The position numbers and the translations under genes are program-made. The notes below the pieces were generated by a model. The model saw only the letters and a list, made by a program, of their open reading frames with translations, did no database searches and was not told the origin of the DNA. Shown here one piece after another: positions 1 to 7,304 of a stretch of 16,005 nucleotides of DNA. Within the stretch, counting starts at the first letter, position 1. Each line of letters begins with the position of its first letter. The stretch comes from DASZZV01 sp035544835 (lineage in GTDB: Bacteria; Acidobacteriota; Thermoanaerobaculia; Gp7-AA8): NCBI GenBank assembly GCA_035544835.1, contig DASZZV010000140.1, positions 1 to 16,005 on the forward strand. Direction: 5' to 3'.

Positions 1-71
1 GCGCCTCGCACAATCGTAAGAGAGCTCCAAGACTCCACACCGCAAGGCCCCCTCCCAGATCCCTCGCTCGA

Positions 72-195
72 CGCTCGGGATGACACCCTGGTTTCTTTCA
101 CTCAGACGCCGCGCTCCACGGTCAATCGCTCAGGATGACAACGGTTCATTTGGCTTCAACAACGCGCCACTGTTGCTCCGTCACTCAAGATGAGA
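72..195. repeat. Degenerate 55-bp tandem repeat, three copies of a GGATGACA-type core
   Basis: A 14-base core, CGCTCGGGATGACA, starts at 72. It recurs as CGCTCAGGATGACA at 127 and as the more diverged CACTCAAGATGAGA at 182, so the three cores are exactly 55 bases apart. The sequence between the cores is only loosely similar. The third core contains the ATG at 190, which argues against using that ATG as the start of the downstream sigma gene. The array may be a decayed dispersed intergenic element. The rest of 1-258 holds no gene that I can support. Confidence 0.55.
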
Positions 196-258
196 ATGTC
201 ATATGGAACGAGGCTTCCAACCACTAAAGGATCAGAATTGAGGACGGAATCGTCGCTC

Positions 259-774
259 ATGAATCAAGCCGACCTGGAACACGAGATGGAGCAGCTTCAC
301 CCGGCGAGCTTTGCATGGGCGCTCGGTTGCTGCCGCCGCAATCGCGACGACGCGGAAGAGATCCTTCAGATTGTCTATCTGAAAGTCCTCGAGGGAAAGG
401 CGAAGTTCGACGGGAGGTCGAGTTTGAAGACATGGCTCTTCTCGGTGATCAGAAACACGGCTGCCGCGCGCATGCGGAGCATCTGGATGCAGCCGCCGCT
501 GGAATTCGCAATGTGGTTTGCTGGCGCTCGGGAGCAGGCCGCGGTGGAGAGCGCAGACGTTTCGATCGAGCACTCCCAGCGAAACGCGAAACTAAACGAC
601 GCGGTGGAACGTCTGTCCAGTCGCCAACGTGAGGTATTACAGCTCGTTTTCTATCATGACATGACGGTGGAAGAGGCGGCCATGGCAATGGAAGTCTCCG
701 TCGGATCGGCGCGAGTCCACTACCACCGCGGCAAGAGGCAGCTCTTAGCGATGCTCAATGGAGACCTGAGATGA
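259..774 (+). CDS. ECF-type RNA polymerase sigma factor
   Basis: The 171-residue protein is a two-domain extracytoplasmic-function sigma factor that would direct RNA polymerase to a small stress regulon. Region 2 lies at about residues 14-72 and shows the family pattern DDAEEILQIVYLKVLEG followed by FDGRSSLKTWLFSVIRNTAA. Region 4 lies at about 112-165 and carries the promoter -35 recognition helix-turn-helix (LSSRQREVLQLVF, then MTVEEAAMAMEVSVGSARVH). An in-frame ATG at 190 falls inside the upstream repeat and would add 23 non-conserved residues, so the ATG at 259 is preferred; neither start has a well-spaced ribosome binding site. The stop overlaps the next gene as ATGA, which indicates translational coupling with the membrane protein that follows. 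Confidence 0.9.
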   Translation: MNQADLEHEMEQLHPASFAWALGCCRRNRDDAEEILQIVYLKVLEGKAKFDGRSSLKTWLFSVIRNTAAARMRSIWMQPPLEFAMWFAGAREQAAVESADVSIEHSQRNAKLNDAVERLSSRQREVLQLVFYHDMTVEEAAMAMEVSVGSARVHYHRGKRQLLAMLNGDLR

Positions 775-1133
775 ACGATCGCGACGATGCACTTCGTGAG
801 CTGTTTCACGCCCTCCACGCCGAGGATGAGGCCCGGGCTCCTTCGTACCAGCGGGTGATGTCACGCCGTTCTACGGCGCGACGCCGGATTGGGCCGCTGG
901 TCTGGGTCGCGATGCTGTTGCTTCTCGTGGTGTGGTGGAAGCCATACCCTCCGACTGAGCATCCCACGGAGGCGGTCGCACCACCGTCCGAGTCGCTTTC
1001 AAACTGGCACGCCCCGACCGATTTCCTGCTTCGCACTCCTGGTCGGGAGTTGCTCGAGGAGCTTCCCTCATTCGGTTCGTCCACTCCGGTGATTCCATCA
1101 ATCGATCAATCTGCGAAAGGAGTCTCATCATGA
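771..1133 (+). CDS. Short single-pass membrane protein in the anti-sigma position
   Basis: The 120-residue protein has an acidic, helix-prone N-terminus (residues 1-30, containing ALRELFHALHAEDEARAPSY), a basic stretch, one membrane segment at about 41-57 (IGPLVWVAMLLLLVVWW) and a proline-rich exported tail. That topology, and the four-base ATGA overlaps with the sigma gene before it and the Spy-like gene after it, fit a membrane-bound anti-sigma factor whose cytoplasmic end holds the sigma factor. It has no zinc-binding HxxxCxxC motif, so it is not a ZAS-type anti-sigma. In size and layout it resembles CnrY-like short anti-sigmas. The function is inferred from position and topology. Confidence 0.7.
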   Translation: MNDRDDALRELFHALHAEDEARAPSYQRVMSRRSTARRRIGPLVWVAMLLLLVVWWKPYPPTEHPTEAVAPPSESLSNWHAPTDFLLRTPGRELLEELPSFGSSTPVIPSIDQSAKGVSS

Positions 1134-1558
1134 AATCTCGTCTTATTTTTTTCGCCGTTGTCGCCTGCACTGTTCCGCTCTTCGCGCAGCAGCACCCTCC
1201 ACAGGATCAGGATCCCATCGGCCGCCACCTTTTTCCGCCGGAGCTGATCATGTCGCACTCGAAGGACATCGGGCTTCAGGAGAAACAGCGGGCCGTCATC
1301 AAGGCTGAAATCCAGAAGGCACAGGCAAAGTTCATCGATCTTCAGTGGGACATGAAGGAGCAGGCCGAGAAGATGGAGGGTCTGCTGGATCAGTCACCCG
1401 CCGACGAAGCGAAGATTCTCGAGCAGGCCGACCGAGTCATGGGTCTGGAGCGCGAAATCAAACGAACGCAGCTTGGGCTGCTGATTCGAATCAAAAACTC
1501 ATTGACGGCCGAGCAGGTCGCCAAGCTGGCGGTGATCCGACGCTCGGACGAACACTGA
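1130..1558 (+). CDS. Exported Spy/CpxP-like periplasmic protein (possible sensor)
   Basis: The 142-residue protein begins with a signal peptide (about 1-20, basic MKSR then a hydrophobic core, cut near FAQQ). The mature part is mostly charged helix: long amphipathic helices at about 50-88 and 91-122, then an LTxxQ-like motif, LTAEQ, at 125-129. This is the pattern of Spy, CpxP, ZraP and CnrX, periplasmic helical-hairpin dimers that act as chaperones or metal sensors. The segment 22-45 holds three histidines and a methionine that could bind metal. The start overlaps the preceding membrane gene as ATGA and an AAAGGAG ribosome binding site lies just upstream. As the third gene of the operon it is a candidate signal receptor acting on the anti-sigma; that role is inferred. 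Confidence 0.8.
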   Translation: MKSRLIFFAVVACTVPLFAQQHPPQDQDPIGRHLFPPELIMSHSKDIGLQEKQRAVIKAEIQKAQAKFIDLQWDMKEQAEKMEGLLDQSPADEAKILEQADRVMGLEREIKRTQLGLLIRIKNSLTAEQVAKLAVIRRSDEH

Positions 1559-1593
1559 TCTGCGGATGCGCGTTCTTGTGAGGACAGCCCCTC

Positions 1594-1624
1594 GGTGGCT
1601 GACAGATTCTGCGCCACCTGTCAG
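1594..1624. repeat. Overlapping inverted repeats between convergent genes
   Basis: Two mutually exclusive hairpins share bases: GGTGGC (1594-1599) with GCCACC (1613-1618), and CTGACAG (1599-1605) with CTGTCAG (1618-1624). They lie between the stop of the Spy-like gene and the stop of the convergent membrane protein gene. There is no T-run on either side, so an intrinsic terminator is possible but not shown. Confidence 0.4.
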
Positions 1625-1638
1625 GGCGGAATTTGCCG

Positions 1639-2064
1639 TCATTCCGGTGCAGACTCATGATCCTCGCGCAGCAGTTTCAGGATAAGGTTCACCACCGCGG
1701 TCAGGAGCAACAATGCTGTCGCGACCTCGAGCCAGATAGTCAGGTTCATCGTCAGCGTGTGTGCCGAGAGTGGTGCGAGGCCGTAATGAGCAAGGCCGGC
1801 AAGGCCGAGCACGCCATAGATACCCAACACGATCAGCCCGGTGAGCTGATACCGCGAGCGAACCAGAGAATACCCGACCAGACCGACCGCGCTGACGACG
1901 AGCCATGCGATGTACACTCGCCCCCGCGACAACCAGGCCGGCATACTCGGGTACTCTCTCAAGAACTCGGCGTTGTGGACGTGATGAAAAAGGCTGGCCG
2001 CTACGTACGCGAGCAAAAAGATCAGCAACATATCAATCGGGACTGCGCGGCGCTCGCTGCTCAT
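1639..2064 (-). CDS. Four-helix integral membrane protein, unknown function
   Basis: The 141-residue protein has four predicted membrane segments, at about 10-27, 50-69, 73-95 and 106-130. A histidine-rich motif, FHHVHNAEFL, follows the first helix. Another histidine (LAHYGLAP) is at the end of helix 3, and helix 4 begins HTLTMNLTIWLE. Conserved-looking histidines near membrane faces could bind a metal or heme, but no named family is recognised. The ATG at 2064 is preceded by a good GGGAG ribosome binding site. The gene follows the zinc-ribbon gene after 106 bases containing a dyad symmetry, so it may be regulated separately. Confidence 0.75.
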   Translation of the reverse strand: MSSERRAVPIDMLLIFLLAYVAASLFHHVHNAEFLREYPSMPAWLSRGRVYIAWLVVSAVGLVGYSLVRSRYQLTGLIVLGIYGVLGLAGLAHYGLAPLSAHTLTMNLTIWLEVATALLLLTAVVNLILKLLREDHESAPE

Positions 2065-2088
2065 AACCGCTCCCTTGACCGAGGCTCC

Positions 2089-2107
2089 CTAACTAATCAA
2101 GTTAGTT
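2089..2107. promoter_or_regulatory. Dyad operator candidate upstream of the membrane protein gene
   Basis: The stretch CTAACTAATCAAGTTAGTT contains two overlapping perfect 6-bp inverted repeats, CTAACT/AGTTAG and AACTAA/TTAGTT, each with a 5-base spacer. A related half-site, AACTAACTT, recurs at 2147-2155. The dyad is 25-43 bases before the ATG at 2064, where a dimeric repressor such as a TetR or MarR type could bind. No regulator gene lies next to it, and no clear -10/-35 pair was found. Confidence 0.45.
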
Positions 2108-2170
2108 CCTGTCCGGAAATGAGCTCATGGCAGGGACTGGAGAGTCAACTAACTTCAGAGAAGGGGGTGC

Positions 2171-2431
2171 TCAGAACTTTATCTCCTGGCTGGCTGCTCT
2201 GGCGTTGCAAGGTTCGCAGCGCCATCCGTGATCGGTGAGCTTGAAGGGGCCGTCATCCTCGTCGCGGAACAGCGTTCGGGTCTCATGACACCAGTCGCAT
2301 CGGACGACATGGGGGTTCCCGAAGTCAGGGTTCGCTCGGAGGATTTCCGCTGCCACCTCTTTCTCGTCGGCAATCAAATCATCACTGCGAAGTACCTTCC
2401 CTGCCGTCGTTCGAACGACCTGTCTCGTCAA
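2171..2431 (-). CDS. Small four-cysteine (zinc-ribbon-like) protein, TTG start
   Basis: The 86-residue protein has two CxxC knuckles, C45/C48 (RCDWCHE) and C72/C75 (RCEPCNA), spaced like a treble-clef or zinc ribbon that binds one zinc ion. The N-terminal 40 residues are charged and probably helical. No named family is recognised. The start is a TTG at 2431, chosen because a perfect GGAGG lies five bases upstream; the nearby ATG codons run into a stop. It begins 34 bases after the stop of the large CheB-CheR kinase on the same strand, so the two genes may be cotranscribed. A DNA-, RNA- or protein-binding adaptor is possible, but the function is unknown. Confidence 0.65.
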   Translation of the reverse strand: MTRQVVRTTAGKVLRSDDLIADEKEVAAEILRANPDFGNPHVVRCDWCHETRTLFRDEDDGPFKLTDHGWRCEPCNARAASQEIKF

Positions 2432-2465
2432 TTAGTCCTCCAGTCGCTGCATGCATAGCTCGAGT

Positions 2466-5400
2466 TCATAATGGCTCCTCTGATTCGGTCCCCTCTAAAC
2501 CCGGCGGCTCGACTCGGCCGCCGGACCTCCCGAACTGAAGCCTGGGCCGGGGGGAGCGTGTGCCGGCGGCCCGGTCGGATACGCGCAGGGGCAGGGTAAT
2601 GATGAACGTCGATCCCCGGCCGACGCCCGGGCTCTCGACGCGACCCGTACCTCCGTGGAGCCTCAGGATCTGCGCGACGATAAAAAGACCGATCCCGAGT
2701 CCCGGCATAGTACTTGACGACTCGTCGGCCTGGCGATACAGATCGAAGACATGCGGCACGAATTCGGCGCTGATGCCGACGCCGGTATCCACGACCGACA
2801 GCAGCGCGTCATTACCGTCCCGCTCGAGTCGGACGTTGATCTCTCCTCCGGGTGGCGTGAACTTGATGGCGTTGCTCAACAGGTTCCACATGACCTGCAA
2901 CAACCGCACGTGATCACCGAGCAGCGGCGCAGGATCGAGCTTGAGGTGCAAACGGACCTGAATGCCGCGCCCGGACGCACTGAGCGCGGTCATCTCGATG
3001 GCCGACCTGACGACGGCCGCCAGATTGATCTCAGACATTTCCATGTTCAGCTTCTGCTCCCGGATGCGGGTGATATCGAGCAGGTCTTCGGTGAACACCT
3101 TCAACAGGCTCGAGCTCTCCTCGATCCGGAGGAAGGCTTCACCGTACATGTCGGGATTTATCTTCGCCAACTGGATCCAGCCGAGAATTGAGGTCAGCGG
3201 GGTGCGCAATTCGTGAGCAACCGTGCCTAGGAAGGCGTCCTTGTATCGGTTCGCGCTCTCCGCTTCGCGAAACAGCATGGCCGTATCGATGGCCACAGCG
3301 GCGCGTTGCGACAACTCCTCGGCGAGCTGCAGGTCGACGGCCTCGTAGCGGCGCCGCGACGAGGAGAAAGTCGTCGTCCCCAGCACCTTGTCACGGACGA
3401 TCAGCGGCACGCTGATCAGTGATCGCACCCCTAGCGCGCCGATGAGCTGCGTGATCTTCGCCTCCGGCTGGACGCCGCTCAGTTCCGACTCGGCAATGTC
3501 GGTAAGCAGCACCGACTTGCGCAGCCGCAGCGCCTGGGGCGCGCCCGGCGCGCGCTCCGGCTCGCGGAAGGCGGCCTGTTGGAACTGCAGCGCCAGGTCA
3601 CGCAAGACAGGGTTCGCGTGCGAGACGGTGAGGTGGCGGATCGAGCCATCCTCGTTGACGAGATCCACGGCGCACCAGTCAGCGAACGCCGCCGTCGAGT
3701 ACTTCGCCAGAGACTCCAGCGTCGTCTCGTAGTCGAGTGACGACGCCAGCAAAGCGCTGGCCTGCGAGAGCATGGTGGCGGCGCGCGTCGCCTCCTCGGC
3801 GACGAGGACGCTTCGCTTCAGGACATTGATGTCGAGGACGGCCACGATCGCTCCGTCGATTTGCCCCCTGGAGGTGCGGTAGGCGCGAATGCGCAGCAGG
3901 CGCCAGTCACCTGCCGAATCCTGGACCTCGACGTCGGCGGCGTTGGCCGTTTCTATGACCGCCCCGACGAGCTTCTCGAGATGAAAAACGTTGAGGGTCG
4001 ACTTGGACTCGCGAAGTGGCCGCCCGGTCGCATCCGGACGAAGGTTGAGCAGCAACCCGGCGGTGACGTTGAACCGGCGCACGGTCAGGTCGATGCCGAC
4101 GAAGAGGATCGGGACTTCCACGGCGCCCAGGAGGTTCTCGATGTCGTCGTTCAACCCCACCAGCGCCGTGTTGCGGATCCGGAGCTCGTCGTTGAGCGTG
4201 CTCAGTTCCTCGTTCGCCGACTGAAGCTCTTCCTTGGCCGTCTCCAACTCCTCGTTCGTGCTGCGCAGCTCCTCATCGCTTGACTGTGCTTCCTCCGCCG
4301 CGGCGGAGGCCTCGTCGGCCAGCCGTCCGCGATCGTCGATAGTGGCCGCCAGCGCTTGCCGCAGACCGTCGATCTCCGTTCGCTCGGCGGCCGACTTCGC
4401 TTTGCGCCTGGCCGGCTCAGGGAAGCTGTGAAACACGATCCAGCAGCGGTCGTGGCCGGGCGCAGCGGCGTCGTACGGAATCACTTCGAAGGCCACACTG
4501 CGGCGAACGTCACCGCCCACCACGAGAATATCTTTCATGGTCACGGTGGTCCGTTCCCGGAATGCCTGGATGACGGCGGGTCGGAGTACCGCCAGGACCT
4601 CGTGATGCCGGACCAGGCTGAATAGGTTGAATGAAGCCTCTCCTGGTTCCAGCGCGATGAACGGATCGACGTCCCCGCGAATCCGCGTGATCTCCATCCG
4701 GTCGTTGATCAGCACCCCGCACGGGGCGAGATGAGCGGCGAGGAAGGTATCGTCATCGTCGTGCGCGCCGCTTCCGACGCGACGCGCCAGGGGCGCAGAA
4801 GAGGCCACGGCAAGTCTCGACCGCCGTGAGCGAGGCGCGACGTCAAACGTGGCCAGCGCGCCCGATGTCTGGCGCTTGCGGTAGATCAGCGGCTTTGCCG
4901 AGACGGGAGTGAGCTGATTCGTCGTGGCGCGGAGATTCTCCGAGCTTCCGAGCATCAGGAATCCGCCCGGGGCAAGCGCATACTGAAGGAGGGCCACCGC
5001 TTTTTTCTGCAGTTCCGGATCGAAGTAGATCAGCACGTTGCAGCAGGTCACGAGGTCAATTCTCGAGAAGGGCGGATCGTGCGTCACGTCGTGCGCGGCG
5101 AAGACGCAGAGCTCGCGCACGGCCTTGGCGATCTTGTAGCCCCCCGGCGCGGCTGTGAAGAATCGTCCCAGCCGTTCCGGCGAGACCACGCTCAAGGCAT
5201 GTTCCCCGTAGATCGCCGCCCGCGACTTCCTGAGGGCTTCCTCGTTGATGTCGGTTCCGTAAATCGAGATCCGCGGCGCATCGTGACGGCCGTCGAGGAA
5301 CTCGAGCAGCGTGATGGCGAGTGAGTACACCTCCTCGCCGGTCGAGCAGCCGGCCACCCAGATCCGGAGCATGTCCTGGGGTCCGCGGTTCTGCACGATC

Positions 5401-6377
5401 GAGGGAAAGACGACCGTCTTGAGCGCCTCGAAGCGCGCCGGCTCGCGGAAGAACGAGGTCACACCGATCAGAAGATCCTGGTACAAAGTCTCGACGGCGA
5501 CGCTGTCTTTCTCCAGGAAATCGGCGTAGCTACCCAGGTCGTCGTGATTTCCGAGGAGTACGCGCCTCAGGATGCGCCGCTCGAGAGTGGCGCGCTTGAA
5601 GTGGCTGAAGTCGACCGAGTGCTGGGCGCGCAGCAATTGGAGGACGCGGTCGAAACCCGCGGCAGCCGGCGACTGGGCGGGCTGCTCGACTTCCCCCGAA
5701 GTGTCGCCGCGGGCGAGGCTCACCAGCCGCTCGGCGATGCCACCGGGCGGCAGCACGAAGTCCGCTGCGACGGCTGCTGCGCGCGGCATGATATCGAACT
5801 CTGCACTCTCCGGACTCTGAGCGAATGTAGTGCCTCCCGCGTCGCGAATTGCCTGGAGCCCGAGCGCTCCGTCCGCGTCGTTTCCGGAGAGGACCACGCC
5901 GAACGCGCTGCTCTTTCTATCCTCAGCCAACGAGCGGAAGAAAATGTCCAGCGGACGATGCGGCACCTTTGGCGTCCGGGACACGAGCCGGAGGGTGTCG
6001 CCCTCAATGGTCATCTGCGTATCGGGCGGGATCACGTAGACGTGGTCACCCTCGATACGCATCCGGTCGGCCACTTCCTGCACGGGAATCGCCGTTGCGC
6101 CGGCGAGGATGTCGACGAGCATGCTTTCGTGGCGCGGATCGAGGTGCTGGATCAGCACGAAGGCAAGACCGGTATCGGCCGGGATGACCGACAGAAGTTC
6201 GATGAATGCGTTGAGACCTCCGGCCGATGCTCCGATCCCGACGACGCGCACCGCCCCGACCCTGCGGCCTGACGTCAATTGCTCCTCCGGAATGCCGGCG
6301 CTGTCATCGCGCGGGGGAGAGCCCGGCTGCAGCTCCGCCCGTTTGGCGGGGCGCTTGGACCGGGTTCGCGTAGCCAT
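2466..6377 (-). CDS. CheB-CheR-PAS-GAF hybrid sensor histidine kinase
   Basis: The 1303-residue protein fuses a chemotaxis methylesterase to a methyltransferase and a sensor kinase. CheB covers about 44-225 with its triad visible: Ser51 in GIGASAGG, His78 in QHLD, Asp169 in SGNDADG. CheR covers about 240-505 with the SAM-binding GCSTGEE at 343-349 and NVLIYFDP near 447. A long coiled coil (665-745, repeated EELxxxNEEL) is followed by a PAS domain (747-855), a GAF domain (877-1035), HisKA with His1055 (VAHELRTPLTS) and an HATPase (N box NLLSNAIKF, DTGVG, GLGIGL). There is no membrane segment and no receiver domain, so it is a cytoplasmic kinase whose partner must be elsewhere. The ATG at 6377 has an AAGGA site at suitable spacing; an upstream ATG at 6626 would add 83 non-conserved residues. 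Confidence 0.93.
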   Translation of the reverse strand: MATRTRSKRPAKRAELQPGSPPRDDSAGIPEEQLTSGRRVGAVRVVGIGASAGGLNAFIELLSVIPADTGLAFVLIQHLDPRHESMLVDILAGATAIPVQEVADRMRIEGDHVYVIPPDTQMTIEGDTLRLVSRTPKVPHRPLDIFFRSLAEDRKSSAFGVVLSGNDADGALGLQAIRDAGGTTFAQSPESAEFDIMPRAAAVAADFVLPPGGIAERLVSLARGDTSGEVEQPAQSPAAAGFDRVLQLLRAQHSVDFSHFKRATLERRILRRVLLGNHDDLGSYADFLEKDSVAVETLYQDLLIGVTSFFREPARFEALKTVVFPSIVQNRGPQDMLRIWVAGCSTGEEVYSLAITLLEFLDGRHDAPRISIYGTDINEEALRKSRAAIYGEHALSVVSPERLGRFFTAAPGGYKIAKAVRELCVFAAHDVTHDPPFSRIDLVTCCNVLIYFDPELQKKAVALLQYALAPGGFLMLGSSENLRATTNQLTPVSAKPLIYRKRQTSGALATFDVAPRSRRSRLAVASSAPLARRVGSGAHDDDDTFLAAHLAPCGVLINDRMEITRIRGDVDPFIALEPGEASFNLFSLVRHHEVLAVLRPAVIQAFRERTTVTMKDILVVGGDVRRSVAFEVIPYDAAAPGHDRCWIVFHSFPEPARRKAKSAAERTEIDGLRQALAATIDDRGRLADEASAAAEEAQSSDEELRSTNEELETAKEELQSANEELSTLNDELRIRNTALVGLNDDIENLLGAVEVPILFVGIDLTVRRFNVTAGLLLNLRPDATGRPLRESKSTLNVFHLEKLVGAVIETANAADVEVQDSAGDWRLLRIRAYRTSRGQIDGAIVAVLDINVLKRSVLVAEEATRAATMLSQASALLASSLDYETTLESLAKYSTAAFADWCAVDLVNEDGSIRHLTVSHANPVLRDLALQFQQAAFREPERAPGAPQALRLRKSVLLTDIAESELSGVQPEAKITQLIGALGVRSLISVPLIVRDKVLGTTTFSSSRRRYEAVDLQLAEELSQRAAVAIDTAMLFREAESANRYKDAFLGTVAHELRTPLTSILGWIQLAKINPDMYGEAFLRIEESSSLLKVFTEDLLDITRIREQKLNMEMSEINLAAVVRSAIEMTALSASGRGIQVRLHLKLDPAPLLGDHVRLLQVMWNLLSNAIKFTPPGGEINVRLERDGNDALLSVVDTGVGISAEFVPHVFDLYRQADESSSTMPGLGIGLFIVAQILRLHGGTGRVESPGVGRGSTFIITLPLRVSDRAAGTRSPRPRLQFGRSGGRVEPPGLEGTESEEPL

Positions 6378-6580
6378 CAGTTCGCATCCTTTCGGGAAGA
6401 CCCGTCTGAGGATGTAGGCGGTGGCGGAACGCGCACGGGGTTTGCCGGAGTGGCAGCCAGCTCGTGTGCGCCTGTCGCGACCGTCTTGATCAGGCGTGTA
6501 CAGTAACGCATTAGACAGCATACGCCGATGTCTGGCGGCCCGCAAAGGCCGTTCATTCCATCTGCGGCCCCTTTCCGATT

Positions 6581-6605
6581 GGGAGCTGTGCGGCAGCCAG
6601 CTCCC
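6581..6605. repeat. 8-bp inverted repeat in the divergent intergenic region
   Basis: GGGAGCTG (6581-6588) is perfectly mirrored by CAGCTCCC (6598-6605) across nine bases. It lies between the kinase gene (leftward) and vapB (rightward), just before the vapB promoter region. It could be a regulator site or an RNA hairpin; no T-run follows. Confidence 0.45.
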
Positions 6606-6612
6606 CGAGGAA

Positions 6613-6639
6613 TGTGTACAATACACCTGAGGTTACACA
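6613..6639 (+). promoter_or_regulatory. vapBC promoter/operator candidate
   Basis: The palindrome GTGTA-CAA-TACAC (6614-6626) contains a -10-like TACAAT (6617-6622). A further TTACACA at 6633-6639 mirrors the TGTGTA at 6613-6618. No convincing -35 is present. VapB-type antitoxins usually repress their own operon by binding inverted repeats over the promoter, and this site 5-31 bases before the vapB start is well placed for that. Confidence 0.5.
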
Positions 6640-6643
6640 TCCG

Positions 6644-6859
6644 ATGAGAACCAACATTGAGATCGATGACGAGCTCATTCGCGAGGCGATTCGCCTGACC
6701 GATGCGCAGACCAAGAGAGAGGTAGTGCACGTCGCCTTACAGGAGCTGGTCCGCTCCCGAAAGAAAAAGAGTCTGGCCGGACTCGCGGGCCGGGTCCGTC
6801 TCAGGGACGGCTACGATCACAAGTCGATGAGGAAGCTGCGGAACAGTGGTTCTCGTTGA
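6644..6859 (+). CDS. vapB: VapB-family ribbon-helix-helix antitoxin
   Basis: The 71-residue protein begins MRTNIEIDDELIREAIRLT, the strand-helix start of the DUF2191/VapB ribbon-helix-helix DNA-binding fold. The second helix follows (KREVVHVALQELVRSR), then a basic, probably flexible tail that would wrap the toxin. It neutralises the PIN-domain ribonuclease encoded just downstream and, as is usual for the family, probably represses the operon. The ATG at 6644 is chosen because the conserved domain begins there; an in-frame GTG at 6614 would lie inside the operator. Its last 14 bases overlap the toxin gene in a different frame, a common coupling arrangement in vapBC. Confidence 0.88.
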   Translation: MRTNIEIDDELIREAIRLTDAQTKREVVHVALQELVRSRKKKSLAGLAGRVRLRDGYDHKSMRKLRNSGSR

Positions 6860-7247
6860 CACTTCGGTTTGGGTCGATGTTTTTCGAGACACGACTCTGG
6901 CCCGGCGGAGGCTTCTGGAACGGGCAACCGAAGCAGACGACATCTTTTTGACCCGATTTCATCAGATCGAGATCCTGCAGGGCGCCCGCGATCAGAAAGA
7001 GTGGGATCTACTCGATGACTATCTCGCCGATCAGGATTATCTCGAAACCTCCACGAGCACCTGGGCGGCAGCGGCACGGATCTACTTCGACCTTCGCCGG
7101 CGCGGCCGAACCGTCCGGAGTACGATCGACTGCTGCATCGCACAAATCGCGCTCGATCATGAGGTCCTTCTCCTCCATCGCGATCGCGACTTCGAAACCA
7201 TCGCCACGGTCCGCCCTCTGCGAGAGCGCCGCATGGCATGGTCCTAG
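6846..7247 (+). CDS. vapC: VapC-family PIN-domain ribonuclease toxin
   Basis: The 133-residue protein is a complete PIN domain, a magnesium-dependent RNase that typically cleaves tRNA or rRNA when the antitoxin is lost. The acidic active-site set is present: Asp5 in LVDTSVWVD, Glu42 in QIEILQGA, Asp95 in STIDCCIA and Asp113/Asp115 in HRDRDFE. The start is a GTG at 6846 inside the 3' end of vapB. The length is normal and no disabling change is seen, so the module looks functional. It converges on a histidine kinase gene 57 bases away. Confidence 0.9.
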   Translation: MVLVDTSVWVDVFRDTTLARRRLLERATEADDIFLTRFHQIEILQGARDQKEWDLLDDYLADQDYLETSTSTWAAAARIYFDLRRRGRTVRSTIDCCIAQIALDHEVLLLHRDRDFETIATVRPLRERRMAWS

Positions 7248-7295
7248 CCCGAAGAAAAACCACGACGCGGCGACGCCCGTCGTACTTCTCTCGGG
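7248..7295. terminator. Imperfect hairpin between convergent vapC and a histidine kinase gene
   Basis: Outer arms CCCGA (7248-7252) and TCGGG (7291-7295) enclose inner arms ACGACG (7262-7267) and CGTCGT (7278-7283). AAGAA and TTCT extend the outer stem imperfectly. Its place between two convergent stops suggests a two-way terminator, but it has no long T-run on either strand. Confidence 0.35.
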
Positions 7296-7304
7296 AATGA
7301 CAGC

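Noticed and set aside
205..209. GGAAC as a possible ECF -35 element for autoregulation of the sigma operon
   Set aside because: No matching -10 element lies 16-17 bases downstream.
1633..2238. Long plus-strand reading frame over the membrane protein gene
   Set aside because: It lies antisense to a convincing four-helix protein, has low-complexity polar sequence without a fold, and has no good start site.
5544..6272. 242-residue plus-strand frame inside the CheB-CheR kinase
   Set aside because: It mirrors the CheB coding region and shows no recognisable domain.
6378..6626. N-terminal extension of the CheB-CheR kinase from an ATG at 6626
   Set aside because: The 83 added residues are unlike CheB proteins and the extension runs into the vapB operator; the ATG at 6377 has a ribosome binding site.
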